Positions 1 through 8,931 of a DNA stretch of 49,612 nucleotides are shown piece by piece. This DNA is from G020348185 sp964525045 (GTDB taxonomy: Bacteria > Nitrospirota > Nitrospiria > Nitrospirales > UBA8639): NCBI GenBank assembly GCA_964525045.1, contig CAZGFD010000029.1, positions 1 through 49,612 on the forward strand. Reading direction: 5' to 3'. The notes under the pieces are model-generated. The model was not told the DNA's origin. It searched no databases and saw only the letters and a program-made list of their open reading frames with translations. The position numbers and the translations under genes were made by a program. The first letter of the stretch is position 1; each line of letters starts with the position of its first letter.

Positions 1-94
1 AACCCGAAACCCGAAACCCGAAACCCGAAACCCGAAACCCGAAACCCGAAACCCGAAACCCGAAACCCGAAACCCGAAACCCGAAACCCGAAAC
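1..94. repeat. Heptamer tandem array (AACCCGA)n
   Basis: A perfect 7-bp unit, AACCCGA, is repeated about 13.4 times without interruption. The array runs off the left edge, so the copy number is a minimum. It ends 37 nt before the likely ATG of the first glycosyltransferase and 22 nt before its ribosome binding site. It therefore lies in the 5' untranslated or promoter region of the glycan cluster. The same unit recurs in degenerate form elsewhere in the window (around 14156, 14326, 29142, 29184 and 39480). Confidence 0.97.
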
Positions 95-131
95 TTTCCC
101 AATTGGTGGTTGAACTGGAGGTGTGACGAAG

Positions 132-977
132 ATGAAGGTTAGTGGTTTTACCATTTGCCGGAATCCGTTGAAATTGGAATATCCTCTGATGGAAGTGATT
201 CAATCGGCCCTGCCGTTGGTCGATGAATTTATTGTGAACCTTGGGCCTTCTGATGATGGCACCATTGAGCTGATTGAGTCACTTGAATCCCCCAAGATCC
301 GTATAGTCCATTCGACCTGGGACGAGTCTCTGAGGAAGAAGGGGTTGTTGTTTTCCAGAGAGACGAATGCGGCTCTCGAACATTGCACCGGCGATTGGGC
401 CCTGTATCTCCAAGCCGATGAAGTCATTCATGAAGAGGATTACGACCGCATTCTTCAGGGGATGCGGGATCACTACCACAATTCACGCATTCTCGGGTTT
501 GTGTTCAACTATTTACACTTTTATGGAGATTATTGGTCAACCAATCCTTGGGGATTTCATCGGGCCGTAAGAATTATTCGCAATAACGGAGAACTCATGT
601 CTTGTGATGATGCGGTAGGATTTTCTTTGAAGGCTGATGGTGGATTCCTGACGAGTGTTCATAAGGACCGGGTGTGCCATTCGGGAGCAAGAATTTTTCA
701 CTACAGTTATGTGAAATCCGGGTCGGCCATGCAAGAGAAGTCTAGAAAATTAGAGATGTTGTTTCATGGGGACCAGCCGCGCCCTGAAATGGCTAATCGA
801 TTGAAGCAAAATACCTATGACTTTGAAGATTATGGGATTATGAAGGAATTTCGGGGGAGCCATCCCGCTGTCATGAGAAATCGAATTGCGCAATCCCAAA
901 GATTTAGCTCAAGACGGAATCGTTGGTTAACCCCTCGATTTTATAAGGCCATTTTTCAGCGGGGATTCCGAGGGTAA
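132..977 (+). CDS. Glycosyltransferase family 2 protein
   Basis: This protein of about 281 residues has a GT-A type fold signature: an N-terminal Rossmann-like strand, SDDGT near residue 40 for the nucleotide, and a QADE metal-binding motif at about 94-97. GT2 enzymes transfer a sugar from a nucleotide-sugar donor to a lipid or glycan acceptor at the cytoplasmic face. The start is set at ATG 132 because GGAGGT at 117-122 lies 9 nt upstream. An earlier GTG at 123 touches that ribosome binding site and is unlikely. The stop overlaps the next start by one base, so translation is probably coupled. The substrate cannot be told; the seven-gene context suggests LPS core or another surface glycan. 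Confidence 0.85.
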   Translation: MKVSGFTICRNPLKLEYPLMEVIQSALPLVDEFIVNLGPSDDGTIELIESLESPKIRIVHSTWDESLRKKGLLFSRETNAALEHCTGDWALYLQADEVIHEEDYDRILQGMRDHYHNSRILGFVFNYLHFYGDYWSTNPWGFHRAVRIIRNNGELMSCDDAVGFSLKADGGFLTSVHKDRVCHSGARIFHYSYVKSGSAMQEKSRKLEMLFHGDQPRPEMANRLKQNTYDFEDYGIMKEFRGSHPAVMRNRIAQSQRFSSRRNRWLTPRFYKAIFQRGFRG

Positions 978-1792
978 TGATGAACGCGGGTCATTCCCAG
1001 GTGTCTGCAATGCCTTCTTTGATATCAGCGGTTATTATCACTAAAAATGAGGAACAGAATATTCGGGATTGTTTACAAAGTGTGGATTGGGTCGATCAAA
1101 TCATTGTGGTGGATGCGGAAAGCCATGATCGAACCAAAGAAATAGCAGGAGAATTCACCGATCAAGTTTATAACCGACCCTGGCCGGGATTTGGTGCTCA
1201 AAAAAACTTCGGAATCAACCAAGCTAGTTCGGACTGGATCCTCATCCTTGATGCCGATGAACGAGTGAGTCACGAATTAAAGACAGAAATTCAGGACCTC
1301 CTCCATTCATGGTCGCCCGCTGATCCGGTGGCTTTTGAGATCCCACGCCGAAACATATTCTACGGCAAATGGGTTCGATGGGGTGGGGCCTATCCGGACT
1401 GTCAGATTCGACTTTTTCGAAAAGGGAAGGCCAAGTACAATGATGTCGAGGTCCATGAGAATCTTTTGATTTCGGGAGAGGTCGGGGCCCTCAAAGGGCA
1501 CTTCGATCACTTTACCGAAAGGCACATTGTCGACCACTTTAGAAAATTCAACCTCTATACCACCTTGGCGGCGAGACAGAAAAGAAAATCCATAGGCCAC
1601 GTATACTGGTACCATCTTTTGTTCAATCCCTTGATAGTGTTTCTCAAAACGTATCTTCTTCGGAGAGGATTTCGGGATGGAATGAGAGGATTCATTTTCG
1701 CGGTCTTTGCGAGTATGTATACATTTGTGAAATATGCCAAACTTTGGGAAATCCTTTATTCACCCACCGGGAATTTCACCAAGGAGTCCTGA
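977..1792 (+). CDS. WaaE/KdtX-like glycosyltransferase family 2
   Basis: A 271-residue GT2 enzyme. It shows the N-terminal ITKNEE motif (about 21-26), VVDAESHDRT near 44-53 and the metal-binding DADE at 92-95. The tail contains PDCQIRLFRKGKA and VEVHENL, which are characteristic of the LPS-core WaaE/KdtX group. That family adds glucose or a related sugar to the inner core; the donor here is not proven. A hydrophobic C-terminal stretch resembles the membrane-associated tail of the family. The ATG at 977 overlaps the upstream TAA. A second ATG at 980 and an internal ATG at 1010 are alternative starts. Confidence 0.85.
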   Translation: MMNAGHSQVSAMPSLISAVIITKNEEQNIRDCLQSVDWVDQIIVVDAESHDRTKEIAGEFTDQVYNRPWPGFGAQKNFGINQASSDWILILDADERVSHELKTEIQDLLHSWSPADPVAFEIPRRNIFYGKWVRWGGAYPDCQIRLFRKGKAKYNDVEVHENLLISGEVGALKGHFDHFTERHIVDHFRKFNLYTTLAARQKRKSIGHVYWYHLLFNPLIVFLKTYLLRRGFRDGMRGFIFAVFASMYTFVKYAKLWEILYSPTGNFTKES

Positions 1793-1836
1793 CCGATTGT
1801 ACTATCTGATGATGATTAGCCTTTTAAGGATACTGC

Positions 1837-2847
1837 ATGTTTAGCATCATTGTCGCTGTCCATAATCAGCTTGGGCATAATCAATTATTTCTTGAATCGA
1901 TAAAAAAATATACCACTCCCCCCTATGAAGTGATTGTCATAGATAATCATTCAAGCGATGGATCAGGGGAGTTCTTTGCAAGTCAAGGCTGTCAGGTAAT
2001 TCGGCATCAGAAGAATTTGTGTTATCCGGAATCCATGAACCTGGGAATCCGGGCGTCCAAGGGACACTTCTGCTGTCTGATTAACAACGATGTGTATGTC
2101 GGACCGAAGTGGAACGAAAAATTAATGGCGGCCATGGATACCCACGGGTTGGATGCCTGTTCACCGATGGGTTTGGAGCGTATGCCAACCCCCGCGCTAA
2201 CAGGTTGGATGTATGATCGCTGGTCTCAAATAGGGAAAGGGCGACTGTCATCCGGAAAAGGCATAGAGCATTTACGGAAAATGATCAACCTGATGTATGG
2301 GAACTGGGAAGAATTGAATGATGAAATGTACCATTTCTTCCACCATCGTCTTTATGAAGGAATCATTGGCGCAGTTGTCCTACTCCGGCGCTCGCTTTTC
2401 GATAAAACAGGTCTGTTGGATGAAAAAATTCAGGCGTCTGATTGGGATATGTATTTGACCATTCGAAAACGCGAGAAAGAATTTGGAGATGTGCGGCGTT
2501 TTATGATGGTGGGGGGGGTGTACGTCCATCATTTTATACGCGCCACGTTGAAAGGAAAGCCAGCACGTTTTTCCTGTCTCCACCCAAGAATATCAATAGA
2601 CGAGAAATGGGATTTTGAGACAAAGAAGCAACTATGGTTTGATTCCCGTGAAATCGAACCCCCCAGTCCCGAATCGGCATCATCATGGCAACGAAGTCTC
2701 ACGCGTTTAAGTCAGAAAGCTTCCGTAAAGGTGTCCGGACTTTATCGGAGAAACCTTGGGCATTTGTTGTCGATGAATGATCCAGATCAAGTGGTCAGTC
2801 TGTATCGGAAAAAGTTTTCTGAACTTGCCAATATTTCGGGCAACTGA
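1837..2847 (+). CDS. Glycosyltransferase family 2 protein
   Basis: A 336-residue protein starting directly with the GT2 fold (FSIIVAVHNQ). It has VIDNHSSDGSG near residues 34-44 and LINNDV at about 81-86 as the DXD-equivalent motif. The C-terminal 80 residues are basic and not recognised. It sits 44 nt after the WaaE-like gene on the same strand, consistent with one transcription unit. Acceptor and donor are unknown. The family resembles rhamnosyl- or glucosyltransferases of O-antigen and core clusters, but this cannot be settled here. Confidence 0.83.
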   Translation: MFSIIVAVHNQLGHNQLFLESIKKYTTPPYEVIVIDNHSSDGSGEFFASQGCQVIRHQKNLCYPESMNLGIRASKGHFCCLINNDVYVGPKWNEKLMAAMDTHGLDACSPMGLERMPTPALTGWMYDRWSQIGKGRLSSGKGIEHLRKMINLMYGNWEELNDEMYHFFHHRLYEGIIGAVVLLRRSLFDKTGLLDEKIQASDWDMYLTIRKREKEFGDVRRFMMVGGVYVHHFIRATLKGKPARFSCLHPRISIDEKWDFETKKQLWFDSREIEPPSPESASSWQRSLTRLSQKASVKVSGLYRRNLGHLLSMNDPDQVVSLYRKKFSELANISGN

Positions 2848-2960
2848 CTTCGCACCATAAAACGAGGCCAGATTCTTCATCGTCACCTCAACCCTGGATG
2901 TGATAGTAGGATGGATGAGACTCAAAAATCTCCGGGGAATCAACATATTGTTGGGATACC

Positions 2961-4067
2961 ATGAAAATTGTTATTGCCGCTTGGCATTTAAAGAATTTTC
3001 ATGTTGGTATTGGGCGATACCTGCGAAATCTTATTAAGGGGATTGGTCGGGTCGATCAGGAGAATGACTATGAGATTCTGGTTCCTGATTATCCTCGCCG
3101 TGCCAGCCCCTGGCCCAACATCCGATACCGTCATATTGGATTTTCAAGTTTTAAATTGCGATATTGGGAACAGTTTGCTCCCCTCTGTGTTGGTCAATAC
3201 GATCTCCTGCATTTCCCCTATGATTCGTGTATTGGAATGAAGCGTGGGAAGTTTGTTGTAACGATTCATGATGTGATTCCTCTTCTTTTCCCGAATGGCG
3301 GGAGTCGCCGGCCATGGAAAGGGTTGTTCAAACGGATGCTGATCCCCCGGCCCTTTCAACAAATCGACCATGTCCTGACGGTCTCACAAAATTCCAAGCG
3401 AGATATCATGGAAAGGCTTGGGGTGTCGGAACATCAAATATCGGTTGTGCATCATGGCGTGGAATTTGATCGGTTTTTCCCCAATCGAATCCCTCATGCT
3501 GACCGAATAAAGCCAACCCCCTATATTCTGTGTGTTGCGGGAGACAGTCATGCCAAGAATGTCGGCACCTTACTTCGAGCGTACGCCAATCTGCCCAAAC
3601 CTATTCTTGGCGAATATCAATTGGTACTGGCTGGGAACGTTCAACGGAGTAAAAATCTTTCTCCTCTGATTCAGCAATTGGGATTAGAGAAGCATATCGT
3701 ATTCACCGGCATTATTGCCGATGAGCACCTCGCTCGTCTGTACCAGGAAGCTTCCGTGTTTGTGTTTCCGACATTATATGAAGGTTTTGGGCTTCCTGTC
3801 CTGGAAGCCATGGCGTGTGGATGTCCGGTCATTACTTCCAATAACTCATCACTCCCAGAAGTGGTAGGGGATGCTGGGATTATGCTTGACCCCTTAGACG
3901 CGTCAGCCATGAGTGCGGCTATCGAGCAAGTGCTCACCGATCAGGATCTGGCCGAAGGCCTCCGACAGGACGGTGTTCAACGCGCAAAACAGTTTTGTTG
4001 GGAGCGAACCGCTCGAGAGACCGTCGAATTGTACCGGAAGGTTGTTGGAGCCGGTCTTGGCCAATAG
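2961..4067 (+). CDS. Glycosyltransferase family 4 (GT-B fold)
   Basis: A 368-residue GT-B enzyme. The N-terminal domain contains a glycine-rich GIGRYLRNL acceptor motif near residues 17-25. The C-terminal GT4 domain shows VAGDSHAKN and the EX7E motif E274-E282 in YEGFGLPVLEAM, followed by GCPVITSNNSSLPEV. This layout matches mannosyl/rhamnosyl GT4 enzymes (WbaZ-type) that retain anomeric configuration. A 113-bp gap separates it from the preceding GT2 gene, and I see no clear terminator in it, so it probably belongs to the same operon. The substrate is not predictable. Confidence 0.87.
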   Translation: MKIVIAAWHLKNFHVGIGRYLRNLIKGIGRVDQENDYEILVPDYPRRASPWPNIRYRHIGFSSFKLRYWEQFAPLCVGQYDLLHFPYDSCIGMKRGKFVVTIHDVIPLLFPNGGSRRPWKGLFKRMLIPRPFQQIDHVLTVSQNSKRDIMERLGVSEHQISVVHHGVEFDRFFPNRIPHADRIKPTPYILCVAGDSHAKNVGTLLRAYANLPKPILGEYQLVLAGNVQRSKNLSPLIQQLGLEKHIVFTGIIADEHLARLYQEASVFVFPTLYEGFGLPVLEAMACGCPVITSNNSSLPEVVGDAGIMLDPLDASAMSAAIEQVLTDQDLAEGLRQDGVQRAKQFCWERTARETVELYRKVVGAGLGQ

Positions 4068-4189
4068 ACCTGTCTTTCTTCTCCAGGTCATGTCTGAATG
4101 TCCGATCTTTAAAATCCTGTTCGGGGAACAGCTAACAAAATCTTGCGCAAATTGTTACAGTAGGTACCCGGAGGAACAATCCGAGCGTT

Positions 4190-5332
4190 ATGCCTGCCCG
4201 AATACTGTATTTACATGGTATAACAATGATTGGTGGGGCCGAGACCGACTTGTTGAGTCTCATAGGAGGTCTGAATCGGGAAGAATTTCACCCCTATGTC
4301 GCATGCCCACCCGAAGGGCCATTAGTGGAAGAACTACGATCCCTTCACGTTCCTCTTTGTGGTTTAGAATTGCCAGCATGGCGAAAATTGACGGATATCT
4401 CCAGGAATCCGATAGCTGTCGGTCACCTTGTTCGTCTCATTCACAAACATCGAATTGATCTCATTCATGTGAATGACTTCTGGTGGAATCCCGTAGCGTG
4501 GTTGGCTTCAAGGCTGACGCGGCGTCCCTGCGTGGTCCATATTCGTCAACATATTCAACCCATAAAGGTAAAGCAATATTGGTTGAACAAATCCGATATG
4601 CTCATTGCGGTCTCCCATGGAATTAAGGACATTGTTCTGGGCGCGGGGGTCAGGAGAGACCGGATAAAAGTAGCCCACAGCGGAATAGACTTTCCGGTGG
4701 GGTTTCAACAGCACGATCGAATAAAATCCTGTTATAGCCTTGAAACCGATCAACCCGTCATTGGCATTGTTGCCCATTTGCTCCCTCACAAGGGGTATGA
4801 GTATTTGATTCAGGCATTTGGGGAGGTCAAAAAAGCTTTTCCAAAAAGTCACTTACTTATTGTGGGGGATGGAAATGCACATTATCGTTCAGAGTTGTCC
4901 ACGCTCATTGAGAGATTGGGTCTTGAACGGGCCATCACCTTTGCAGGATTTCAACGGAAGGTTTTTGAATATATTTCCGCATTTGATGTATTCGTTTTAC
5001 CATCGATTTATGAGGCGTTTGGTATTGCTTTGTTAGAGGCCATGGCAATGGAAAAGCCCATCGTCGCCAGCCGGGTAGGGGGCATTCCTGAAATCGTCGT
5101 CGATGGGATTTCGGGGATTTTAGTTCCACCACGGGATTCCGGTGCTTTGGCCTCGGCCTTGTTACGACTGCTTCAAGATGAAAAGGTCAGGCGTGAGATG
5201 GGACGTGCGGGTCGACAGCGGTTAGAGACCCATTTCACTCGTGATGGAATGTTGACAGTCATTCAAGATATTTACGCGGAGTTCCTGACGGCCAATAAAA
5301 CGATTACCGGTCCAACCCCGTCGATACCCTGA
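4190..5332 (+). CDS. Glycosyltransferase family 4 (GT-B fold)
   Basis: A 380-residue GT4 enzyme. The N-terminus carries MIGGAETDLLSL, the usual GGAE acceptor loop. The C-terminal domain has GIVAHLLPHKGYEYLI and the EX7E motif E275-E283 in YEAFGIALLEAM, followed by VGGIPEIVVDG. Such enzymes act at the cytoplasmic face on lipid-linked or LPS acceptors. The ATG at 4190 follows GGAGGAACAATCCGAGCGTT; the GGAGG is about 12 nt away, a slightly long but acceptable spacing. The gene follows the previous GT4 by 122 bp. Confidence 0.87.
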   Translation: MPARILYLHGITMIGGAETDLLSLIGGLNREEFHPYVACPPEGPLVEELRSLHVPLCGLELPAWRKLTDISRNPIAVGHLVRLIHKHRIDLIHVNDFWWNPVAWLASRLTRRPCVVHIRQHIQPIKVKQYWLNKSDMLIAVSHGIKDIVLGAGVRRDRIKVAHSGIDFPVGFQQHDRIKSCYSLETDQPVIGIVAHLLPHKGYEYLIQAFGEVKKAFPKSHLLIVGDGNAHYRSELSTLIERLGLERAITFAGFQRKVFEYISAFDVFVLPSIYEAFGIALLEAMAMEKPIVASRVGGIPEIVVDGISGILVPPRDSGALASALLRLLQDEKVRREMGRAGRQRLETHFTRDGMLTVIQDIYAEFLTANKTITGPTPSIP

Positions 5333-5428
5333 AAAACACCGAAAACTCTGCCGGGTTATAGGCGGTAAATTATTTGGAGAATTTTGGGTTGAAAAACTCT
5401 TGCCATATCTTTGTAAGAGAACTCAGCG

Positions 5429-6535
5429 TTGCTCTTCGTGCGCATCTGTTATCCTCTTGCCGAACAAAAGATACGTAAATTGCCGAAACGAATTCTTGTT
5501 CTTGCCATCCGCGCCATTGGAGATGTGGTGCTCATGACTCCTGTCGTTCGTCTTCTCAAACAAAAATTTCCCACCGCCTACCTGGCCACGCTAGCGGATG
5601 GTCCAAGCGCCCAGGTATTTCACAACAATCCTCACGTCGATCGACTGTTTACGATTGATCGGTCACGTTCTCATCAAATGCCCTGGCTCAAACAATTCAA
5701 CGAATGGAGTGATCTGGTATCCGACATTCGAAAGGAGCGTTTCGATGTTGTGATTGATCTTTTCAGCGGACCGCGGAGCGCCATATTAGCCTGGCTTTCC
5801 GGTGCTCCGGATCGTTATGGGGAAGATGTGCGAAGGGGGTTGCGAGGGTTTTTGTATAACTATCCTATTAAGGTAGCTCGAGACGGGCGACATTTGTTGG
5901 AGCAAAAGTTGGATTTGATTCAGTCGCTTGTGGGCAACGTTAAACGAGAAGAAGCCTTTTTGGAATTGTATCCTACCAAAGAAGAACAAGAGGCGGCAGA
6001 TCTTTTTCTAACAAGAAATGATGGAGGCGATCGAAAACGTATTGGGCTGGTCCCTGGAGCAGGATCGAAATGGAGGATTTGGCCCGCTGAACGATTCAGT
6101 GAGCTGGCAGACCTGCTTATCAAGGAATATCGTGTGGATATTGTTCTTTTAGGTGGAAAGGATGATATGCCAGTTTGTCGTCGGATTAGTGAAGCGATGG
6201 AGACGAAACCTATCGACTTATCAGGGAAAACAACATTAAGAGAATTAATCGCCTTGTTGGCCAAGCTTGATCTGGTGATTTGCAACGTGACGGGACCATT
6301 ACATTTGGCATCAGCTTTTTCAAATCTGCCGGTCATCGGTTTATATGGGGAAGCGGATACGGTGCAATACGCTCCCTGGGGAAACAATGTGATGATGCTG
6401 ACCAAAGGCAGGGTGGACCATGCCTATTGGAAAAAGGTCGATTACCAGCGCGATCACGAGGTACTACGACAGATAGCCGTAGTAGATGTCCTCGAAGCGT
6501 TTAAAAAGGTCATGAAGAATGTCGGGAAGAAATAG
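5429..6535 (+). CDS. Glycosyltransferase family 9 (heptosyltransferase-like)
   Basis: A protein of up to 368 residues with the ADP-heptose:LPS heptosyltransferase fold. RAIGDVVLMTPVVRLLK lies near the N-terminus, and IGLVPGAGSKWRIWP starts the donor-binding domain. The family DxGPxH motif appears as CNVTGPLHLASA, an atypical variant with Asn-Val-Thr where Asp is common. The family transfers L-glycero-D-manno-heptose to Kdo or heptose in the inner core. The start is uncertain: TTG 5429 (upstream AAGAGA) or GTG 5438. It is followed 80 bp later by a second GT9 gene, as expected in an LPS-core locus. Confidence 0.83.
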   Translation: MLFVRICYPLAEQKIRKLPKRILVLAIRAIGDVVLMTPVVRLLKQKFPTAYLATLADGPSAQVFHNNPHVDRLFTIDRSRSHQMPWLKQFNEWSDLVSDIRKERFDVVIDLFSGPRSAILAWLSGAPDRYGEDVRRGLRGFLYNYPIKVARDGRHLLEQKLDLIQSLVGNVKREEAFLELYPTKEEQEAADLFLTRNDGGDRKRIGLVPGAGSKWRIWPAERFSELADLLIKEYRVDIVLLGGKDDMPVCRRISEAMETKPIDLSGKTTLRELIALLAKLDLVICNVTGPLHLASAFSNLPVIGLYGEADTVQYAPWGNNVMMLTKGRVDHAYWKKVDYQRDHEVLRQIAVVDVLEAFKKVMKNVGKK

Positions 6536-6615
6536 CGGTGAGGTATGATGTATCGGGGCCAAGTTGTGTTCATCAGGGTGGCCATTAGACTCACCCCCGG
6601 ACTTTGTCCGTAGGT

Positions 6616-7635
6616 ATGAAGAATATACTCATCATCAAGCTTCGTTATATTGGGGACGTGTTATTGTGCACACCTCTGGTACGGGCGTTACGGGAACATT
6701 ATTCAGGTGCGAAAATCACCTTTCTTGTTAGTCAAGGGACTGAAGATGTTCTGAAGCACAATCCTTATCTCGATGAAGTCCTGCTCCTTCCCCGTACCAA
6801 CTTGTACAACCAATTACGCTTCCTCGTGAAAATTCGATCACGGAGGTTTGACTGTGTTCTCGATCTGACCGATGGGGACCGGTCAGCCATAATGTCCGCT
6901 GTCACGGGTGCATCGCACAAGATAGGATTTAACAATGAAAACCGGTGGCGTGGCAGGGTGTATTCTCAGTGTGTTCGGGCCAAATACGGCAGTATGCATA
7001 TGGTGGACTATCATGGACAGGTCGCTTCCCAGTTAGGGATTCCAATTCCCCTGGGGCACCCGGAAGTGTTTGTCAGTGCACAAAATGAGGAAGTCGCCCA
7101 ACAGCTCCTTCAGGAGAATCAACTGCATGACAGGCCTTGGGGCATGATTCATCCGACAGCGCGGTATTGGTCGAAAGCCTGGCCTGCCGATCGTTTTGCG
7201 GCTTTGAGTGACTGGTTAGCCAAGCAGGGCATTGCTGTTCTCTTAGTGGGAAGCGAGAAAGACAAAGCGGTTGGTCAGGAGATTCAGCACCTTTCTGTGT
7301 CAAAACCGGTATCGTTGATGGGAAGGACCAGTGTATTGGAACTTGCGGCCCTCATGAAACGGTGTGGGTTGTTTGTGGGTAATGACGGGGGACCTATGCA
7401 TATTGCTGCAGCCGTAGGCTGCCCGGTGCTGGCGATTTTCGGGCCAACGGATCCTGCGGTCTGGGGGCCTAGGGGTGACCGTGTGAGGGTGTTGTATAAG
7501 GGGTTGGATTGTGATGCCTGTTTTCTGCCTGGCTGTTTGCGTGGCGAAGAGAGCTGTATGAAGCTCATATCCGTCGATGAAGTCTGCAACGCTGCTCTTC
7601 AACTGCTCAACAAAACACCGGTCTTCTCAAATTAG
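6616..7635 (+). CDS. Glycosyltransferase family 9 (heptosyltransferase, WaaQ/WaaF-like)
   Basis: A 339-residue GT9 protein beginning MKNILIIKLRYIGDVLL, the typical N-terminus. It has HPTARYWSKAWP in the donor domain and the canonical GNDGGPMHIAAAVG near residue 255. The C-terminal CDACFLPGCLRGEESC segment carries several cysteines, common in RfaQ/WaaQ-like members. The likely start is ATG 6616, not TTG 6604, because the family begins at this Met. It ends the seven-gene glycosyltransferase run and faces the next genes convergently. The preserved DGGP motif makes it a better candidate active heptosyltransferase than its upstream neighbour. Confidence 0.86.
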   Translation: MKNILIIKLRYIGDVLLCTPLVRALREHYSGAKITFLVSQGTEDVLKHNPYLDEVLLLPRTNLYNQLRFLVKIRSRRFDCVLDLTDGDRSAIMSAVTGASHKIGFNNENRWRGRVYSQCVRAKYGSMHMVDYHGQVASQLGIPIPLGHPEVFVSAQNEEVAQQLLQENQLHDRPWGMIHPTARYWSKAWPADRFAALSDWLAKQGIAVLLVGSEKDKAVGQEIQHLSVSKPVSLMGRTSVLELAALMKRCGLFVGNDGGPMHIAAAVGCPVLAIFGPTDPAVWGPRGDRVRVLYKGLDCDACFLPGCLRGEESCMKLISVDEVCNAALQLLNKTPVFSN

Positions 7636-7701
7636 CTGTCTTCCTCATTGGTTGAGAAAAAAACTTACAGGCATACCCCTCTTTTTTAAAAAGTAATGGT
7701 C

Positions 7702-7723
7702 CCCTCTCCCTTGAGGGAGAGGG
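7702..7723. terminator. Intergenic 9-bp stem hairpin between convergent genes
   Basis: CCCTCTCCC (7702-7710) pairs perfectly with GGGAGAGGG (7715-7723) around a TTGA loop, followed by TTTGGGTGAGGG. It lies between the convergent glycosyltransferase cluster and the 7823 gene, where a bidirectional terminator would be expected. It lacks a run of U. The sequence resembles a CCCTCTCCC/GGGAGAGGG hairpin repeat found dispersed in many bacterial genomes, so it may be a repeat unit, not a true terminator. Confidence 0.5.
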
Positions 7724-7822
7724 TTTGGGTGAGGGTAGAAGTCACCCATAAGGCCCGAGACTAGGGCCATAAGAAAAGCTGATGATAAGCCTTTAGAAAA
7801 GAAAACCCTGGAAAGTCAGGGG

Positions 7823-8884
7823 TCAAGGAAATGCAGACAAAGGAGCATAAGAGAGCGGTACTCCTAAAAGACCTTCGAGCCATTTCGTAGTTTCCTCCCG
7901 CGGGAGAGGGCTTTGGCTCAAACGTGCCTCGATTCGGAACTGCCCCTGGTTTGCGACGATGCCGATAATCGCCGCCACGTCTTTTCCCTCCGGCAACAGG
8001 GTTTCTGTTTGAAATTCACACAAGGTGGTATAGAGACGGCCGGACCGATCAAGGATCCCAAGAATTTCGGGAATGTCTTTGAACGCGTTATGTACTGAAC
8101 ACCGGTACACTGATCGTTTGTCCTGTCCTAAAGACTGGAAATCCTGTAATTCGTTTTCTGAAAATCCTGTCAAATACGTTCGAACGGTGGCGGGTCGGCC
8201 CTGGTACGTAGCTGCTAATTGACTCGCGGGGACAAGGAATTCAAAAACATCAGGTGAGTTTAATTCGAATTGACAGGGGCCAAAGGCGTCAGGCCAAGAA
8301 CAAAACAGGGGAGTATCCTGGCGGGGCGTACGAAGTATCAATCGCTCCCGCTCTATTGCTGGCTCCAATGGCAGATCAAGAGTCCGAATCGCGGCGAGAA
8401 AGGCCGCTTGCCGTTCTTCGAGCCAAATGGGACGCTGTTGATCCGCCCAGATTTCACCGGGTGTGACTATTTCAGTGGTATGAACCCGAACACGAATAAA
8501 TGAATGGGTATGACGAAATCCTACCCATAACATGGCGTCGGGCAATAATGTCGCCAGGTGTCCCTCTAATCGCCATGGATGACAAACGGAACAATAGGTA
8601 TTCACCGTTTGATACCGTTGAAACACGGTGTGATATCCTCCGACCAGTAAGAAGAAATCTCCTCCCCAATTCTCAAGAACGTGAATGAGCGTGACGTCCT
8701 CGATGGGCCAAAACTCGAGTTGTTGGATATCTTTTGGTTCTGAGACTTCCCAGTCTTCGATATAGGTAATCACGTCCTTATCCGGATCGGCCGGTGCTAG
8801 GCCAGCGCCTCTCAAACGATCCGTCATCTGGAGAATCTGGTCAAAGGATAAAGCTGGCTGGGTTTCCCAACGGTGCTCACGCAT
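7823..8884 (-). CDS. Conserved-looking hypothetical protein with CxxCH motif
   Basis: A 353-residue protein I do not recognise. It has no signal peptide and no membrane segment, so it is probably cytoplasmic. It is rich in aromatic and acidic residues. A Cys-Ser-Val-Cys-His motif occurs at residues 98-102. Without a signal peptide this is more likely a metal site or coincidence than a covalent heme site. The ATG at 8884 is followed by a protein-like composition throughout. It lies 47 bp downstream of the duplicated lipoprotein gene on the same strand, so the two may be co-transcribed. Confidence 0.7.
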   Translation of the reverse strand: MREHRWETQPALSFDQILQMTDRLRGAGLAPADPDKDVITYIEDWEVSEPKDIQQLEFWPIEDVTLIHVLENWGGDFFLLVGGYHTVFQRYQTVNTYCSVCHPWRLEGHLATLLPDAMLWVGFRHTHSFIRVRVHTTEIVTPGEIWADQQRPIWLEERQAAFLAAIRTLDLPLEPAIERERLILRTPRQDTPLFCSWPDAFGPCQFELNSPDVFEFLVPASQLAATYQGRPATVRTYLTGFSENELQDFQSLGQDKRSVYRCSVHNAFKDIPEILGILDRSGRLYTTLCEFQTETLLPEGKDVAAIIGIVANQGQFRIEARLSQSPLPREETTKWLEGLLGVPLSYAPLSAFP

Positions 8885-8931
8885 GAGGAAGTGCGGTCAT
8901 GAGAAACAACAATAAAAAGGGTGTCTTCTTG

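Noticed and set aside
1..94. CRISPR array
   Set aside because: There are no spacers; it is a direct 7-bp tandem repeat without interruption.
3913..4458. 181-codon plus-strand open frame overlapping both GT4 genes
   Set aside because: It is out of frame with two clear glycosyltransferases and shows no domain.
8579..8593. Cytochrome c heme site (CSVCH) in the 7823 protein
   Set aside because: There is no signal peptide, so covalent heme attachment is unlikely; it is listed only as an oddity.
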